A stretch of 64,000 nt of DNA from an uncultured Bacteroidota bacterium (GCA_903835005.1 CAILLK010000127.1:1-64000); one strand, 5' to 3'. Counted from the first letter of the stretch, positions 29,376 to 40,155 are shown. A program made the numbers and translations. The notes: generated by a model from the sequence alone, not told the origin.

Positions 29376-30044
29376 ATGGATATTTCATTGGTTATATTTT
29401 ATTGTTTTGAGGCATTGCCATTGCTGGTAAGTCTTTTTTATCTGAATAAAGTAAGAGGCAATCATTTCAAATGGTTTGCTTTTTACTTGCTATACATATT
29501 TATTGCCGACCTGTTTGGTGAGTTCATGAATATTATGCAAATTCACAACCAATGGTTTTATGCTTGTCTTGTTATTCCGGTAGAATTCGCTTTCTTCTTT
29601 TGGCTTTTTTATAAAGCTTCCATGACAAAAACTGAAAAAAGGTTGCCAATTATTTTTTTGGGAATATATTCAATGAGTCTCATATTCGATTTCCTCTATT
29701 TTGCGAAGCATCTATTTCCTTTTTACTCATTTTCCTACAGTATTGGCAATCTTTTATTGTTGATCCTGATAATCTCTTTTTTTATTCAGCTTACCAATAG
29801 CGACTTAATTTTAACCTACAGAAATAATATGATGTTTTGGATAAGCATTGGCTTACTCATATTTTACCTGGGTAGCCTCCCATATTACGGTCTATTCAAC
29901 GAATTTGCTTTTAAATATGTGAGGCTGAATATTATTTATAATAAAGTTTCGAAGATATTGGATTGCACTATGTACCTTATGTTTGCATTCAGTTTTATAT
30001 GGGGGAAACCGAACTTACAATCTTCGCAGTCATCATCAACCTGA
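29376..30044 (+). CDS. multi-TM integral membrane protein
   Basis: Six or more hydrophobic segments over 222 aa. Confidence 0.8.
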   Translation: MDISLVIFYCFEALPLLVSLFYLNKVRGNHFKWFAFYLLYIFIADLFGEFMNIMQIHNQWFYACLVIPVEFAFFFWLFYKASMTKTEKRLPIIFLGIYSMSLIFDFLYFAKHLFPFYSFSYSIGNLLLLILIISFFIQLTNSDLILTYRNNMMFWISIGLLIFYLGSLPYYGLFNEFAFKYVRLNIIYNKVSKILDCTMYLMFAFSFIWGKPNLQSSQSSST

Positions 30045-30802
30045 TTCTGCTCGTATTCATAGGAGGCATCATTATATTCTTCCTCAAATACACGCAGCGC
30101 AAGTTGATCAGCGAAAAAGAAAAGGCATTGCTCCGCGAGCAACATGCACAGGAACTCCTTAACTCAAAACTCGAGATGCAGCAGTTGACTATGCAGGATA
30201 TTGGCCGTGAGATTCATGATAATATAGGCCAGTTGCTCACTGTAGCATCCATCTCTGCCTATCAGGTCGCTTACGACAATGTCTGCCCGGAGGTAAATGA
30301 CAGGGTAACGGATGTGGGTAAAATTATAGACCGGTCGTTGACCGAACTCCGCAGCTTGTCACGCAGTCTTACCGATGAAAAAGCCGAAATGGCTGACTTC
30401 CTGCTACAGATACAAAAAGAGTGCGACCGGATTAATGCTCTTCAGATCTGTGTAGTTACCTGCACCTGCAATGAAAACGAATTCACCATATCAAGCAGCA
30501 GCAAGAACTTTATGCAGCGAATCATCCAGGAGTTTATTCAGAACAGCCTGAAACATGCGGAGTGTAATAACATTGAAATCCGGTTTTTTTATGGAACACT
30601 TGGCCTCTCTATGTATTTGCAAGATGATGGGAAGGGATTTGATACTCAAGCTGCAAAAAATAAAATAGGCCATGGAATAGGCCTTAAGAATATGAAAAAA
30701 CGATCGGAAATGATTGGTGCAGATTTTTTGCTTGACAGCGTTATTAATGAAGGCACTACCGTCGGTATTTTGATTCCATTGAACAGACTAAATTTATCCT
30801 AG
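29999..30802 (+). CDS. NarX/LiaS-type (HisKA_3) sensor histidine kinase with one N-terminal TM and no extracellular sensor domain (ORF open from 29963)
   Basis: IGREIHDNIGQLLTVASISAYQ H-box; FIQNSLKHAECNNIEI N-box; GHGIGLKNMKKRSEMIG; overlaps the upstream gene by 46 nt. Confidence 0.9.
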   Translation: MGETELTIFAVIINLILLVFIGGIIIFFLKYTQRKLISEKEKALLREQHAQELLNSKLEMQQLTMQDIGREIHDNIGQLLTVASISAYQVAYDNVCPEVNDRVTDVGKIIDRSLTELRSLSRSLTDEKAEMADFLLQIQKECDRINALQICVVTCTCNENEFTISSSSKNFMQRIIQEFIQNSLKHAECNNIEIRFFYGTLGLSMYLQDDGKGFDTQAAKNKIGHGIGLKNMKKRSEMIGADFLLDSVINEGTTVGILIPLNRLNLS

Positions 30803-30803
30803 C

Positions 30804-31463
30804 ATGGAATACAGCCTTGTTATTGTCGACGACCACAATATGGTATCAGGTGCGCTGGCTAAAGTGATCAACAGTTACGCCGGTTATAAGGTATTGTATA
30901 TAGCAGAACACGGCAAGGAGATGACAGAAAGGTTCAAACAGCCCAAAAACATCCCGGATATTGTGTTGCTCGATATTGCCATGCCGGTCATGGATGGCTT
31001 TGCCACTGTACAATGGCTGAAAAAAAACCATCCCGGGGTGTTGGTAATTGCACTCTCTATGCAGAATGATGATGTCTCCATTATCCGGATGATTAAATCG
31101 GGTGCCAAAGGCTACCTTCTGAAAAATAACCACCCTGAACAATTGAAACTAGCACTGGATGAGTTGGTGGCCAAAGGCTATTACTTCCCCGATTGGGTAG
31201 CCAGTAAAATATTCCTGAACCTGGGGGATGACAAAATGCATAGCCCCGTAAATATTCATTTTACTGACCGGGAAATAGAGTTTCTGAAATATTGCACCCT
31301 TGAACTCACTTATCGTGAAATTGCTGAAAAAATGATCTGCAGCAGTCGTACTGCAGAGGGATATAGAGATGCCTTGTTTGATAAACTGGGTATAAAAACC
31401 CGGGTAGGGTTGGCAGTTTATGCTATTAAAAGCGGCATTGAACATTATAATCAGGGCCAATAA
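30804..31463 (+). CDS. NarL/LuxR-type response regulator
   Basis: VDDHNMV...DIVLLDIAMPVMDGF...KSGAKGYLLKN; C-terminal FTDREIEFLKYCTLELTYREIAEKMICSSRTAEGYR. Confidence 0.95.
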   Translation: MEYSLVIVDDHNMVSGALAKVINSYAGYKVLYIAEHGKEMTERFKQPKNIPDIVLLDIAMPVMDGFATVQWLKKNHPGVLVIALSMQNDDVSIIRMIKSGAKGYLLKNNHPEQLKLALDELVAKGYYFPDWVASKIFLNLGDDKMHSPVNIHFTDREIEFLKYCTLELTYREIAEKMICSSRTAEGYRDALFDKLGIKTRVGLAVYAIKSGIEHYNQGQ

Positions 31464-31549
31464 GGCTTATCCCAACGGAGATAATTAGATTCATACTCCG
31501 TAAAATATCTCCATCCTAATTTGTAATTTAGCCCTAACAATTATGCCCA

Positions 31550-32353
31550 TTGTCCCAACCAATCATTACCCTTCTTTCTGATCTCGGTACCTCGAGTCCG
31601 TCCATACCGGTTGCAAAAGCTGAGTTGATGGGTATGGTGACGGACGCAGTGCTGACAGATATTTCACACAACATTGCAGTTGGAGACCTGCGTCAGGCAT
31701 CTTTAATACTTCAGTCTGCTAACCGCTATTATCCGGCAGGCGCTGTCCATATCATCATCGTTGAAATAATGGCCGGCTATCATCACCGCCTGATGCTGGC
31801 ACACAAGGAAGATCAGTGGTTTTTAGCTCCTGATAACGGAATTTTGCCACTTGCTTTTGGCGGAGAGCTGCAAACCTGGCTCTGTTATGAATTCAGCGGA
31901 CCTTTTACGTTTGAAGAATGGATAATTCAGGCAGGTCATGCAGCGTCCGCTATATATACCGGTAATCCACTTCCATACACTCCCGGCAGTTTTATGGTAG
32001 CGCCGCTTCCCACTTTGCCCGCTCAGTTGCCGGACTGTATGGAGTGCAGTATTCTGTTTATAGACCGATACGATAATGTGGTGTTGGATATTACAAAAGA
32101 CCACTTTGAGAAGATATTGAATGGAAGGGCCTTCAGCATAAAAATGATGCGCCTGGCCGATATCACCGCCATCAGTCACAATTATAACGATGTGCCTAAA
32201 GGGGAGGCGCTATGCCGGTTTAATGCCGCTGGCTATCTTGAGATTGCAGTGAATCATGGCAGCGCCGCTGGCCTTTTGGGAATTAAGACAGATGATGCCG
32301 CGAACCTCGGATACAGGACTATAAAAATTTATACGGGGAAAAACGCCTCCTGA
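31550..32353 (+). CDS. SAM hydroxide adenosyltransferase (DUF62 family)
   Basis: ITLLSDLGTSSPSIPVAKAELMG...VLTDISHNIAVGDLRQAS...YDNVVLDIT. Confidence 0.88.
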   Translation: MSQPIITLLSDLGTSSPSIPVAKAELMGMVTDAVLTDISHNIAVGDLRQASLILQSANRYYPAGAVHIIIVEIMAGYHHRLMLAHKEDQWFLAPDNGILPLAFGGELQTWLCYEFSGPFTFEEWIIQAGHAASAIYTGNPLPYTPGSFMVAPLPTLPAQLPDCMECSILFIDRYDNVVLDITKDHFEKILNGRAFSIKMMRLADITAISHNYNDVPKGEALCRFNAAGYLEIAVNHGSAAGLLGIKTDDAANLGYRTIKIYTGKNAS

Positions 32354-32372
32354 TACGAAAAGCCAAAGTATG

Positions 32373-33884
32373 CTAAATACCCTGATACTGATAAATACAA
32401 TAGCCGTTAATTATTGAGATCAATTTGAATTTGCTGGTATCAAAATGTGTAAAAGGTAATGAATCGCTACAGAGATTAATATCATTACGGCGCTCATCTG
32501 CAACAATGTATTTAATCATGCCGCTATTCATACCTTTAATAAATCCGCTATAATCGTATGTGTTATTATTGGCCCTATATACCATTGAAGTTACATCCAT
32601 AGTGGGCATTATGGCATATTCTATAAACAGGTTGTCGAGAAAATGCCGCTCGGTAAAGAATATCTTTTCTCCCGTCTGAATGTTCAGTGACAGCCTGAAA
32701 TAGTTATAAAGCATTGCATCTCTTGCATATTCATCCCGGTTGTTTTTAAATCCCTTTTCTATATATACTACGCTGAAAAAACCAACCGTTTTGGATGTGA
32801 TGAGAATGATAAAAGCAAGGAGGGCAAATCGATAAATCAACCTCCTGAATTCATCTGTCCGGAAGGTTAATTCCTGACTGCTCACATATTGCAAAAAGCA
32901 GGGTAGTGCAAGCAATACCATAATCAGGAACTCTGTAAAATAGTTGTTGCTGCTTCCCTTCTTTAAACCGGTAATAACAGCAAACAAAAAAGACAGAGCT
33001 GCACCTGCTGCTAATATCTGGTATGTTTTATTCTGTATTTTTTTGAGCGCAAACCAGGCCATTAATCCACCCAGTATGTAAAATGGTACCATGTCAAGAT
33101 AGAACTGGCTGATGAACATGGAATACAGAAAACTCAGGTCAAAACCATTCTTCAGTCCGAGCCAGGTATTCAGGTAAAACAAATGCACATTATTGAGGCC
33201 AACAATGAGTACTGTAATCAATCCTGAAAAGATAACGGTAAGGGTTGCATAAATAATTGCCGGAAGATAACGCCGCTCAACGAAAATCATACAATATCCG
33301 GTAATACCCAGGCACAACAGCCCGCTTTGCTTAACAAATATACATCCGGCTGTCAGCAATGCAGCAAGTACAATGTAAAGGATGCTACCTTTCTGGCTGT
33401 AATGAAGATAAGTCCATATCGCAGCTACAAACAGAAACAGGTGCATACTATCGCCGCGGGTATAATAGTGCGAGGTAAGCACCAGGAGTACAGGCAAAGA
33501 AAAGACAACGCATCTGGACAAACTCAAACCCATGCCCCTGATGATAAAAGTGCAGAGTCCTATGGTGAGCAGGTTAAAAATCAGGGCTATTATTCTGCAT
33601 AGCACAAAAACAGACTGTACATCCAACGCTTTTATACCTGCAAGCCTGCCAATGCCTGCCACGAAGTAATAATACAATGGTGTATACTGGATAACTGCAT
33701 AGCTGCCTGCAGCCGGATCCTGATACAATGGCTGACCCAGCATTAATCGCTGTATGCCATAAACCACATTCAGCTCTATGCCTCCCAGGTTATTGTTGTA
33801 ATAACCGATGAGCACTACCCTTAAAACCAAGGTTATGAGGAAGAGTATAATGATGTATGTAGGCAGGTAACGGGGGAGTTTCAT
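32373..33884 (-). CDS. multi-TM glycosyltransferase-like (GT39/GT87-type) membrane protein
   Basis: About ten TM segments; YGIQRLMLGQPLYQDP...QYTPLYYYF pattern. Confidence 0.65.
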   Translation of the reverse strand: MKLPRYLPTYIIILFLITLVLRVVLIGYYNNNLGGIELNVVYGIQRLMLGQPLYQDPAAGSYAVIQYTPLYYYFVAGIGRLAGIKALDVQSVFVLCRIIALIFNLLTIGLCTFIIRGMGLSLSRCVVFSLPVLLVLTSHYYTRGDSMHLFLFVAAIWTYLHYSQKGSILYIVLAALLTAGCIFVKQSGLLCLGITGYCMIFVERRYLPAIIYATLTVIFSGLITVLIVGLNNVHLFYLNTWLGLKNGFDLSFLYSMFISQFYLDMVPFYILGGLMAWFALKKIQNKTYQILAAGAALSFLFAVITGLKKGSSNNYFTEFLIMVLLALPCFLQYVSSQELTFRTDEFRRLIYRFALLAFIILITSKTVGFFSVVYIEKGFKNNRDEYARDAMLYNYFRLSLNIQTGEKIFFTERHFLDNLFIEYAIMPTMDVTSMVYRANNNTYDYSGFIKGMNSGMIKYIVADERRNDINLCSDSLPFTHFDTSKFKLISIINGYCIYQYQGI

Positions 33885-33918
33885 TCAGAGGATTGGTTTA
33901 AATTTACAGATCATAGCA

Positions 33919-35109
33919 TTACTCCAATTCTTTAAGCATTTCCGGGTCATACCCTATTGTAAACTGTTCAGGAATTAGTTTATTGATTAGTTTGACTGCC
34001 TGGCCCAATTCCGGATTATACCTGTTCTCAATCCATATTGTTTTTGCAGTAAGACGATTTTTATAATCAAATAAAATCTGGCAGCCATCTATGATATCGG
34101 GGTTATTGTAATAATTAAATGTATCCAGGGAATCCAGATTGAGTTGGGATAGCATTTTGAGGAAAATAGTTGGTTTTAATTTTTGATGAAATACAAGGGA
34201 ATCCGGGAAACCAAAATGGTGAAATCTGATCTCTGCAGAGCTATCTGTTATCACATATACATCGCCGTAACCCGAAGCCAGATAATGCTCGTACCTGTAA
34301 AGACTCAATGTAAATGGTTCAATTTTAAAACTATCTTGTTTACTATAATGGTTATCCTTTGGGTTCGTATTGTTTTGGCAGGACAAACATAAAAAGAACA
34401 GTATTGCTGGCAGCAACCTGTAGAGTTTTCTGCCATCCCAATATTCAATAAAAGACTTCAGGGCATGGTGGCACAACTTTGCAAAACTCATTTTGGAACT
34501 GCCCCCTAAACGATTGCCCCTGGCAGCAACCACATATTGTTTCGCCCGGTTTTGCTTTGCCAGGTATGCAGGCAGATGATTGAACCCGGCAGCGATTGCA
34601 GCCTCCAATACTTCCCGGTTGATAAGGCAATAATTGCCGAAATTCATCTGCTTGCCGGTAAGCAAACGAAATGTGTTTTTATAGATCCAGTAATTCGCTC
34701 TGAAAAATAATGATTCCTTGCGTTTTCCTCTCACAACATGAACAATATCCGCATCTCTGCAATTCAGTAAGTTGGCTATTATTCCGGGATCATCCTGCCC
34801 GTCCGAATCCATAACAACGAAGCGATTTCCCGGCATTTTTTGAGCATACAGGAACCCTTTATAAATTGCAGCCTGATGACCGCAGTTTTCAGATAATTCA
34901 ATTATATCAAGGCCGGTAGTGCTGCTGTTGAAACGGAAACTTTCTAACTGCAGTGAGGTGTCGTCTGTAGAGCAGTCGTTAACCACAATTACATGGAATG
35001 TATACGGCAGTAATGCCACAGCCTTTTCCAGCCTTTCCAGGAACCTGACCACTACATCACTTTCATTATAGCAGGGAGTAATGATAGTTATCAATGGTTG
35101 CCGGTTCAT
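33919..35109 (-). CDS. GT2 glycosyltransferase fused to a lipoprotein-like C-terminal half
   Basis: N-term ITIITPCYNESDVVVRFLERLE...VVNDCSTDD...VVMDSDGQDDP; internal LLPAILFFLCLSCQNNTNPKD lipobox-like stretch, then about 150 aa of unrelated sequence. Confidence 0.8.
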   Translation of the reverse strand: MNRQPLITIITPCYNESDVVVRFLERLEKAVALLPYTFHVIVVNDCSTDDTSLQLESFRFNSSTTGLDIIELSENCGHQAAIYKGFLYAQKMPGNRFVVMDSDGQDDPGIIANLLNCRDADIVHVVRGKRKESLFFRANYWIYKNTFRLLTGKQMNFGNYCLINREVLEAAIAAGFNHLPAYLAKQNRAKQYVVAARGNRLGGSSKMSFAKLCHHALKSFIEYWDGRKLYRLLPAILFFLCLSCQNNTNPKDNHYSKQDSFKIEPFTLSLYRYEHYLASGYGDVYVITDSSAEIRFHHFGFPDSLVFHQKLKPTIFLKMLSQLNLDSLDTFNYYNNPDIIDGCQILFDYKNRLTAKTIWIENRYNPELGQAVKLINKLIPEQFTIGYDPEMLKELE

Positions 35110-35154
35110 ATCAGTCGCAGAATAGTTAAAAGTAACCCAGCTTTGCTAACCAAT

Positions 35155-38097
35155 TTAATACCCGAATATCTCCTGCAATGTCAGTTTCTTTACATCACCT
35201 ACGCTGGCAAGCTGTTCCTTACTCAGTTTTTTCTCTGATGCAACTATACAGTAGGTATAGGGTTTATTGGCCATATTCTCATCATGAAATTGTTTCAGCT
35301 CGGCATAAGATAGTTTATCAGCCTTTTCATAAATTCTTTTACGGATATCCTCATTCAGTCCGTGCCTTTCAGCTGCCAGGTAATTATTGATAATGTCGTC
35401 TTCAGTTATGCGATCAGTTTCAATGCTTTTCTTCAGCTCAGATCTTGCTGCCAGTATATTATTCTCTACTGATGGCAGGTCATTCAGCAATTCATTCATC
35501 GCCTTTATAGATTCATTGAATTTATCGGCCTGGCAACCTACATAAGCATTAATGGCGTATGGATCTTCCTTCTTTTCAGGTGTGCCAATGTTGGAAAAGG
35601 TAGAATATGCCAAAGCCTTACTCTCCCTTATTGTCTGGAAAACCAGCGAACCCATACCACCGCCAAAATAGTTATTGAACATATTGATTGTAGGCTGCTT
35701 ATCAGGGTCGTAACCCGGTATATTCCTTACCCAGCGAATTTCGCTCTGCACCATATCATAATCGGCAAATAATACCTGGTTTGAAGATTGGGTAGTAAAC
35801 GAATAAACTTTGGGCGCCGGTGCAGGACTGAACATTACCGGCATTTTATGTACTGATTTGAGTGAACTGGTCAGCCCAGATAAAGTTGCAGGTCCGTAAT
35901 AGATGATCCTGTGGCTGGTTGCTGAAATATTGTGCAGCAGATCTGTTAGGGCTGATCCGGTAAGTGCATTGAGTTCTGCATCAGATAAGGCATTATTAAA
36001 AGGATTATCAGCGCCGTATCGGGCATAGCTTACCAGGCCGTTCATTATCGCCTGTTTGTTATTTTTTGCATCAGCCCTCGATTTGCTCAGCCGTTTTTTC
36101 AAGGATGCAAGCGCTGCTTCATCTGGCTTGCAATTGGTAAGCAGATCTTCCAGTAAAGCCTCGGCTTTATCAAAGTTTTCCTGCAGGCCCTCCAGGCTCA
36201 TTGTGGTATATTCATTATCTACCCTCATGCTGAAAGAACATGCCAGCTTGTAAAATTCCTTTGAGAAATTTTCGGCGGTTTTTGAATCTGTGCCGAGAAA
36301 CTGAAGATAGGATGCTGCAACAGCCAGTTTCTTATCATTCCAGCTGCCCATTTTATACCTGAAACCTAATCTGAATAAACCGTTTTCATCGTTATGCACA
36401 TACAATATTTCGGCAGGGCCAAGGTTGCCTTTCTGCATATCTTTGTTATAATCTACCCATACAGGCTCAATAGGTGTTACCGGTGCTGAAATAACTGCTT
36501 TTACAAAAGGAGATTGCGAATTCCGGTTCGTTTCTACAGGAGTTATTGGCGGCTTAACCACCTTTATTACGCTCTTATCTTCTCCCTTACGCTTATAGAC
36601 CACAACATAATTCTCTCCGAAATATTTATTGGCGAAAGCTACTATGTCCTTCTTGGTCAGTTTAGAAAGCTTATCAGTATAGGCCACATCATCCAGCCAG
36701 TCCTCTTCTCCTGTAAAAGCATTCATCAGGGCAGAGGCACGGGAACCATACTTTTCGCTTTGCTGCATCATTGCTTTCTTGGCGTTATTAACTATTGATA
36801 CCAGCAAGTCATCATCAAAGTTCCCTTTCTTCAGGTTATCAATTTCACCCAGCATCAGGTCTTTTACATCTTCCAGCTTCTGATTCAGGGTAGGCGTTCC
36901 CTGCAGGTTCATATAGCCATAATCAACTAACACATCGGCTCTTGCTGATGCCCTGAGTAATTTTTGCTTTTTCACCAGGTTAAGATCTATCAATCCTGCC
37001 CGGCCATTGGTAAGCACCTGCCCCACAAGGTCGGCCAGCAGCGCATCTTTATCATGCACGCCCGGTAGCCGGTAACCTATTGCTGCAAATTCGGCATCAG
37101 GACCATATACTTCTTTGATAACAGGCGAAGTGATAGGCGCTTCAGGTTTAAAAGTATACTCAGGTATATCTTTCTTTTCCATGCTGCTGAAGTAGGTTTC
37201 AATTTTTTTGATCATTACATCCGGTTCAAAATCTCCGGATACTATGATTCCCATATTATTGGGCACGTAGTAGGTATTGAAATACTTCCTTATTTCAAGC
37301 AGAGAGGGATTCTTGAGGTGTTCGATAGTACCTATGGTAGTTTGCTTGCCATAATTATGGTTCAGGAATAAATTGGCCAGCATCATTTCAGATACCTTCC
37401 TTGGGTCATTATCCAGACCGCGGTTCTTTTCTTCATATACTGCTTCCAGTTCTGTATGAAAAATCCGGAATACCGGGTTGCTGAACCTGTCGGCCTGTAC
37501 TTTCAGGAACTTATCTACAGCATTTGCCGGGATGTCTTCGGTATATACAGTTTGCTCAAATGATGTGAATGCATTAGTTCCTTTCGCGCCCATTGACGTC
37601 ATCATTTTATCATACTCATTTGCGATAGCAAATTTTGCTGCTATGCCCGAAACAGAATCAATACGGTGATAGATTTCTTTTCTCTTTTCTTCGTCTTTGG
37701 TATGGTTATACTCCTCATACAGATCATTGATCTTATCAAGCCAGGGTTTTTCATCAGCCCAGTTTAGGGAGCCATAATGCTGGGTACCTTTGAACATCAT
37801 ATGTTCCAGGTAGTGGGCAAGGCCGGTATGATCTGCCGGGTCTGTTTTACTCCCTGCTTTTGTAGCAATATAAAAATGCATTCTTGGCTCCTTATGGGTA
37901 GGGCTGAGAATTACTGTGAGGCCATTTTTGAGTTTGTAGAACCGGGTCTGCATCGGGTCACCGGTTACATAACGGTACTTAAAACCATCGGCGCTTTTTT
38001 CGGCCCATTTATGTTCTTCCTGGGCGAAAGCCGCATTTGAAAACTGTAATCCGGAGACGAGTAGGAGCAAAACAGTAATTCTCATTATTAGTTTCAT
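35155..38097 (-). CDS. M16 family zinc peptidase, two-domain (ORF open to 38178)
   Basis: TGLAHYLEHMMFKGTQHYG (HxxEH); signal peptide LLLLVSGLQFSNAAFAQ. Confidence 0.93.
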   Translation of the reverse strand: MKLIMRITVLLLLVSGLQFSNAAFAQEEHKWAEKSADGFKYRYVTGDPMQTRFYKLKNGLTVILSPTHKEPRMHFYIATKAGSKTDPADHTGLAHYLEHMMFKGTQHYGSLNWADEKPWLDKINDLYEEYNHTKDEEKRKEIYHRIDSVSGIAAKFAIANEYDKMMTSMGAKGTNAFTSFEQTVYTEDIPANAVDKFLKVQADRFSNPVFRIFHTELEAVYEEKNRGLDNDPRKVSEMMLANLFLNHNYGKQTTIGTIEHLKNPSLLEIRKYFNTYYVPNNMGIIVSGDFEPDVMIKKIETYFSSMEKKDIPEYTFKPEAPITSPVIKEVYGPDAEFAAIGYRLPGVHDKDALLADLVGQVLTNGRAGLIDLNLVKKQKLLRASARADVLVDYGYMNLQGTPTLNQKLEDVKDLMLGEIDNLKKGNFDDDLLVSIVNNAKKAMMQQSEKYGSRASALMNAFTGEEDWLDDVAYTDKLSKLTKKDIVAFANKYFGENYVVVYKRKGEDKSVIKVVKPPITPVETNRNSQSPFVKAVISAPVTPIEPVWVDYNKDMQKGNLGPAEILYVHNDENGLFRLGFRYKMGSWNDKKLAVAASYLQFLGTDSKTAENFSKEFYKLACSFSMRVDNEYTTMSLEGLQENFDKAEALLEDLLTNCKPDEAALASLKKRLSKSRADAKNNKQAIMNGLVSYARYGADNPFNNALSDAELNALTGSALTDLLHNISATSHRIIYYGPATLSGLTSSLKSVHKMPVMFSPAPAPKVYSFTTQSSNQVLFADYDMVQSEIRWVRNIPGYDPDKQPTINMFNNYFGGGMGSLVFQTIRESKALAYSTFSNIGTPEKKEDPYAINAYVGCQADKFNESIKAMNELLNDLPSVENNILAARSELKKSIETDRITEDDIINNYLAAERHGLNEDIRKRIYEKADKLSYAELKQFHDENMANKPYTYCIVASEKKLSKEQLASVGDVKKLTLQEIFGY

Positions 38098-38256
38098 AAA
38101 CAATCGCATTTTGGTTGAAATTAAAAAATATTCGGCAAACGGTAAGAACAATATGATGATGGATGGGAATTCCGGCAAACAGGTAACCAGGTAAATTCAG
38201 GTGCTAGGAAAAGGATATTTTCTGAAAACCTTAATTGTATTATTGTGGCACAGTAC

Positions 38257-39045
38257 TTAACCAACGGTATAATAAACGCAGGTTGTAACAAAATCCCTGA
38301 AATAAGGGATCCAGCTAAGCGGAGGCCATTGTTTTCTGGGTTTAAGTCCGAATTTGTATTTGTAGATGGGGTTAATGAGGTAGTGCCTTTTATTAAGCAC
38401 TTTCAGGCCACTCTTCTTTATAATGCGTTCAAAACGCTCAATAGTAATTCCGGTATCCTTTAATTCCAGTAACTCTTTGATAATAGAAGGATGTTCTCCG
38501 GCTATATTTAAAATACCCTTGTACATGAACCGGGGCAGCAGGTGATACCAAGGTATAACACTAGCCCACTTTTTCCTGCATGCCTGCTGATGTCCGCCAA
38601 AAGGCATTTGCCAGGGAGGGAATCCAAAAAAAATCTGCCCTCCCGGTTTAAGAAAATTTCTGAGATAAGGAATAAATTTTTCCTGTTCCGGAACATGTTC
38701 AATTACATCCTTTAAAATAATAACATCAAAGAAATTCCGGTATTTATTCAGGAATTCCTCATCATAAATGTTCTGGCATACAAACTCTGCCTTTCCCGCA
38801 TTGACTTCATTTGCAAGAAATTCATTTGCTGTTACAATCCTTTCTGCAGCAAGGTCTACTCCCACACAATGGCAGCCATGATTTATAAAAGGTTTCAAAA
38901 CGCCACCTTCGCCAGTGCCTACTTCCATAACAGTAGTTCCCGGAATCATCGGTTTTGTCATTTCTATGAATGGCAACAGATAAGATTCCGAATTTTCTTC
39001 CTGTTGGTCGAAACGGACTTTGAGATCAAAATGCTGTATTAGCAA
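38257..39045 (-). CDS. class I SAM-dependent methyltransferase
   Basis: VMEVGTGEGGVLKPFINHGCHCVGVDLA; DVIILKDVIEHVPEQEKFIPYLRNFLKPGGQIFF. Confidence 0.9.
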   Translation of the reverse strand: MLIQHFDLKVRFDQQEENSESYLLPFIEMTKPMIPGTTVMEVGTGEGGVLKPFINHGCHCVGVDLAAERIVTANEFLANEVNAGKAEFVCQNIYDEEFLNKYRNFFDVIILKDVIEHVPEQEKFIPYLRNFLKPGGQIFFGFPPWQMPFGGHQQACRKKWASVIPWYHLLPRFMYKGILNIAGEHPSIIKELLELKDTGITIERFERIIKKSGLKVLNKRHYLINPIYKYKFGLKPRKQWPPLSWIPYFRDFVTTCVYYTVG

Positions 39046-39261
39046 GATTTTAATTTTTTGGTGGGCAAATTTAGTTATATTTTATCCTTAGTGAAGCTTT
39101 CAAAATAATTACTGCAATATTACGAAGATATTTTACTGTTTATCGAGGAGTAAATTCTGCGAATAGAAGCCCTGTATTTAAAGACTTTACAACTAAGAGA
39201 AACCGGAAAAGAACGAGTAAGAGTGCAGGAGGTATATTGAAATATTCACCTGACATCTGTA

Positions 39262-40005
39262 TTATTCTACCTCAAATGCAGCATGGTAAAAATTATTCTG
39301 TGCAGATATTGGGCGTAATTTTACATAGAAGCATTCTGTAAATAACCGGTATGCCATAAATTCATGAGTGCTCACATTGAATTCATCAAACATAATAATG
39401 TCGCCTTTCTGCAAGTAGGGATATAGCTGGGATAAAGCAAATAAGGTAGCAGTGAACAGATCCGCATCCATGTGAATCACCTTCCTTTTATTTTTAAAGA
39501 CAGGGCTGTTTTCCTGAATAAATCCATGTAAAGTATCCTGAAAAATCCCTTTTATAAAAAGCCCTCTTTTATCATCTATCTGAGGTATTCCGGATTGCAT
39601 ATCTCCTTTTGCAAACAGGCCCCAGTCTTCAGGCAGCCCCTCAAATGTGTCGAAACCATAGAAACGGGAATCAGGATTATCGCAATGGCTTAACCACCAT
39701 TTGAAAGATGTTCCACCGAAAACGCCGAACTCTAAATAGCATACCGGATTGTCTTTCAGATTGTAAGATTCAACTATAGCGGCAAAGCTTTTCAGCCGGT
39801 TGTTATAATCTCTTACCGGAACATAAAAGTCGTTCATCAGCATTTTATCTTTCTTATGTTTATGTACCCATGAAGTAAGTAGATTGAAATTATAAATAAA
39901 TCCGAAAAGCTTATTAAAGGGTTGAAATATCTGCAATAACCGGGTAGCCAGCAGGAAGTCCTTGGTGAATTTTATTACAGAAAGTTTCTTTGTTCTGAGA
40001 GACAT
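39262..40005 (-). CDS. TylF/MycF-like or related class I methyltransferase (ORF open to 40098)
   Basis: YLEFGVFGGTSFKWWLSHCDNPDSRFYGFDTFEGLPEDW; IHMDADLFTATLFAL. Confidence 0.82.
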   Translation of the reverse strand: MSLRTKKLSVIKFTKDFLLATRLLQIFQPFNKLFGFIYNFNLLTSWVHKHKKDKMLMNDFYVPVRDYNNRLKSFAAIVESYNLKDNPVCYLEFGVFGGTSFKWWLSHCDNPDSRFYGFDTFEGLPEDWGLFAKGDMQSGIPQIDDKRGLFIKGIFQDTLHGFIQENSPVFKNKRKVIHMDADLFTATLFALSQLYPYLQKGDIIMFDEFNVSTHEFMAYRLFTECFYVKLRPISAQNNFYHAAFEVE

Positions 40006-40155
40006 AGTATTTATTAAAGTGGAAAAAAGCAGCAATTTAATACAGAATAGTGTAAATATTATCCGGTATCGGTAAAGTATCGGATTTGTAGCCGGCAATT
40101 GCTAAAAAGTAAGTAGTTGCCATTTTACTTTTCAGAACGATTACTGATACCAGAA

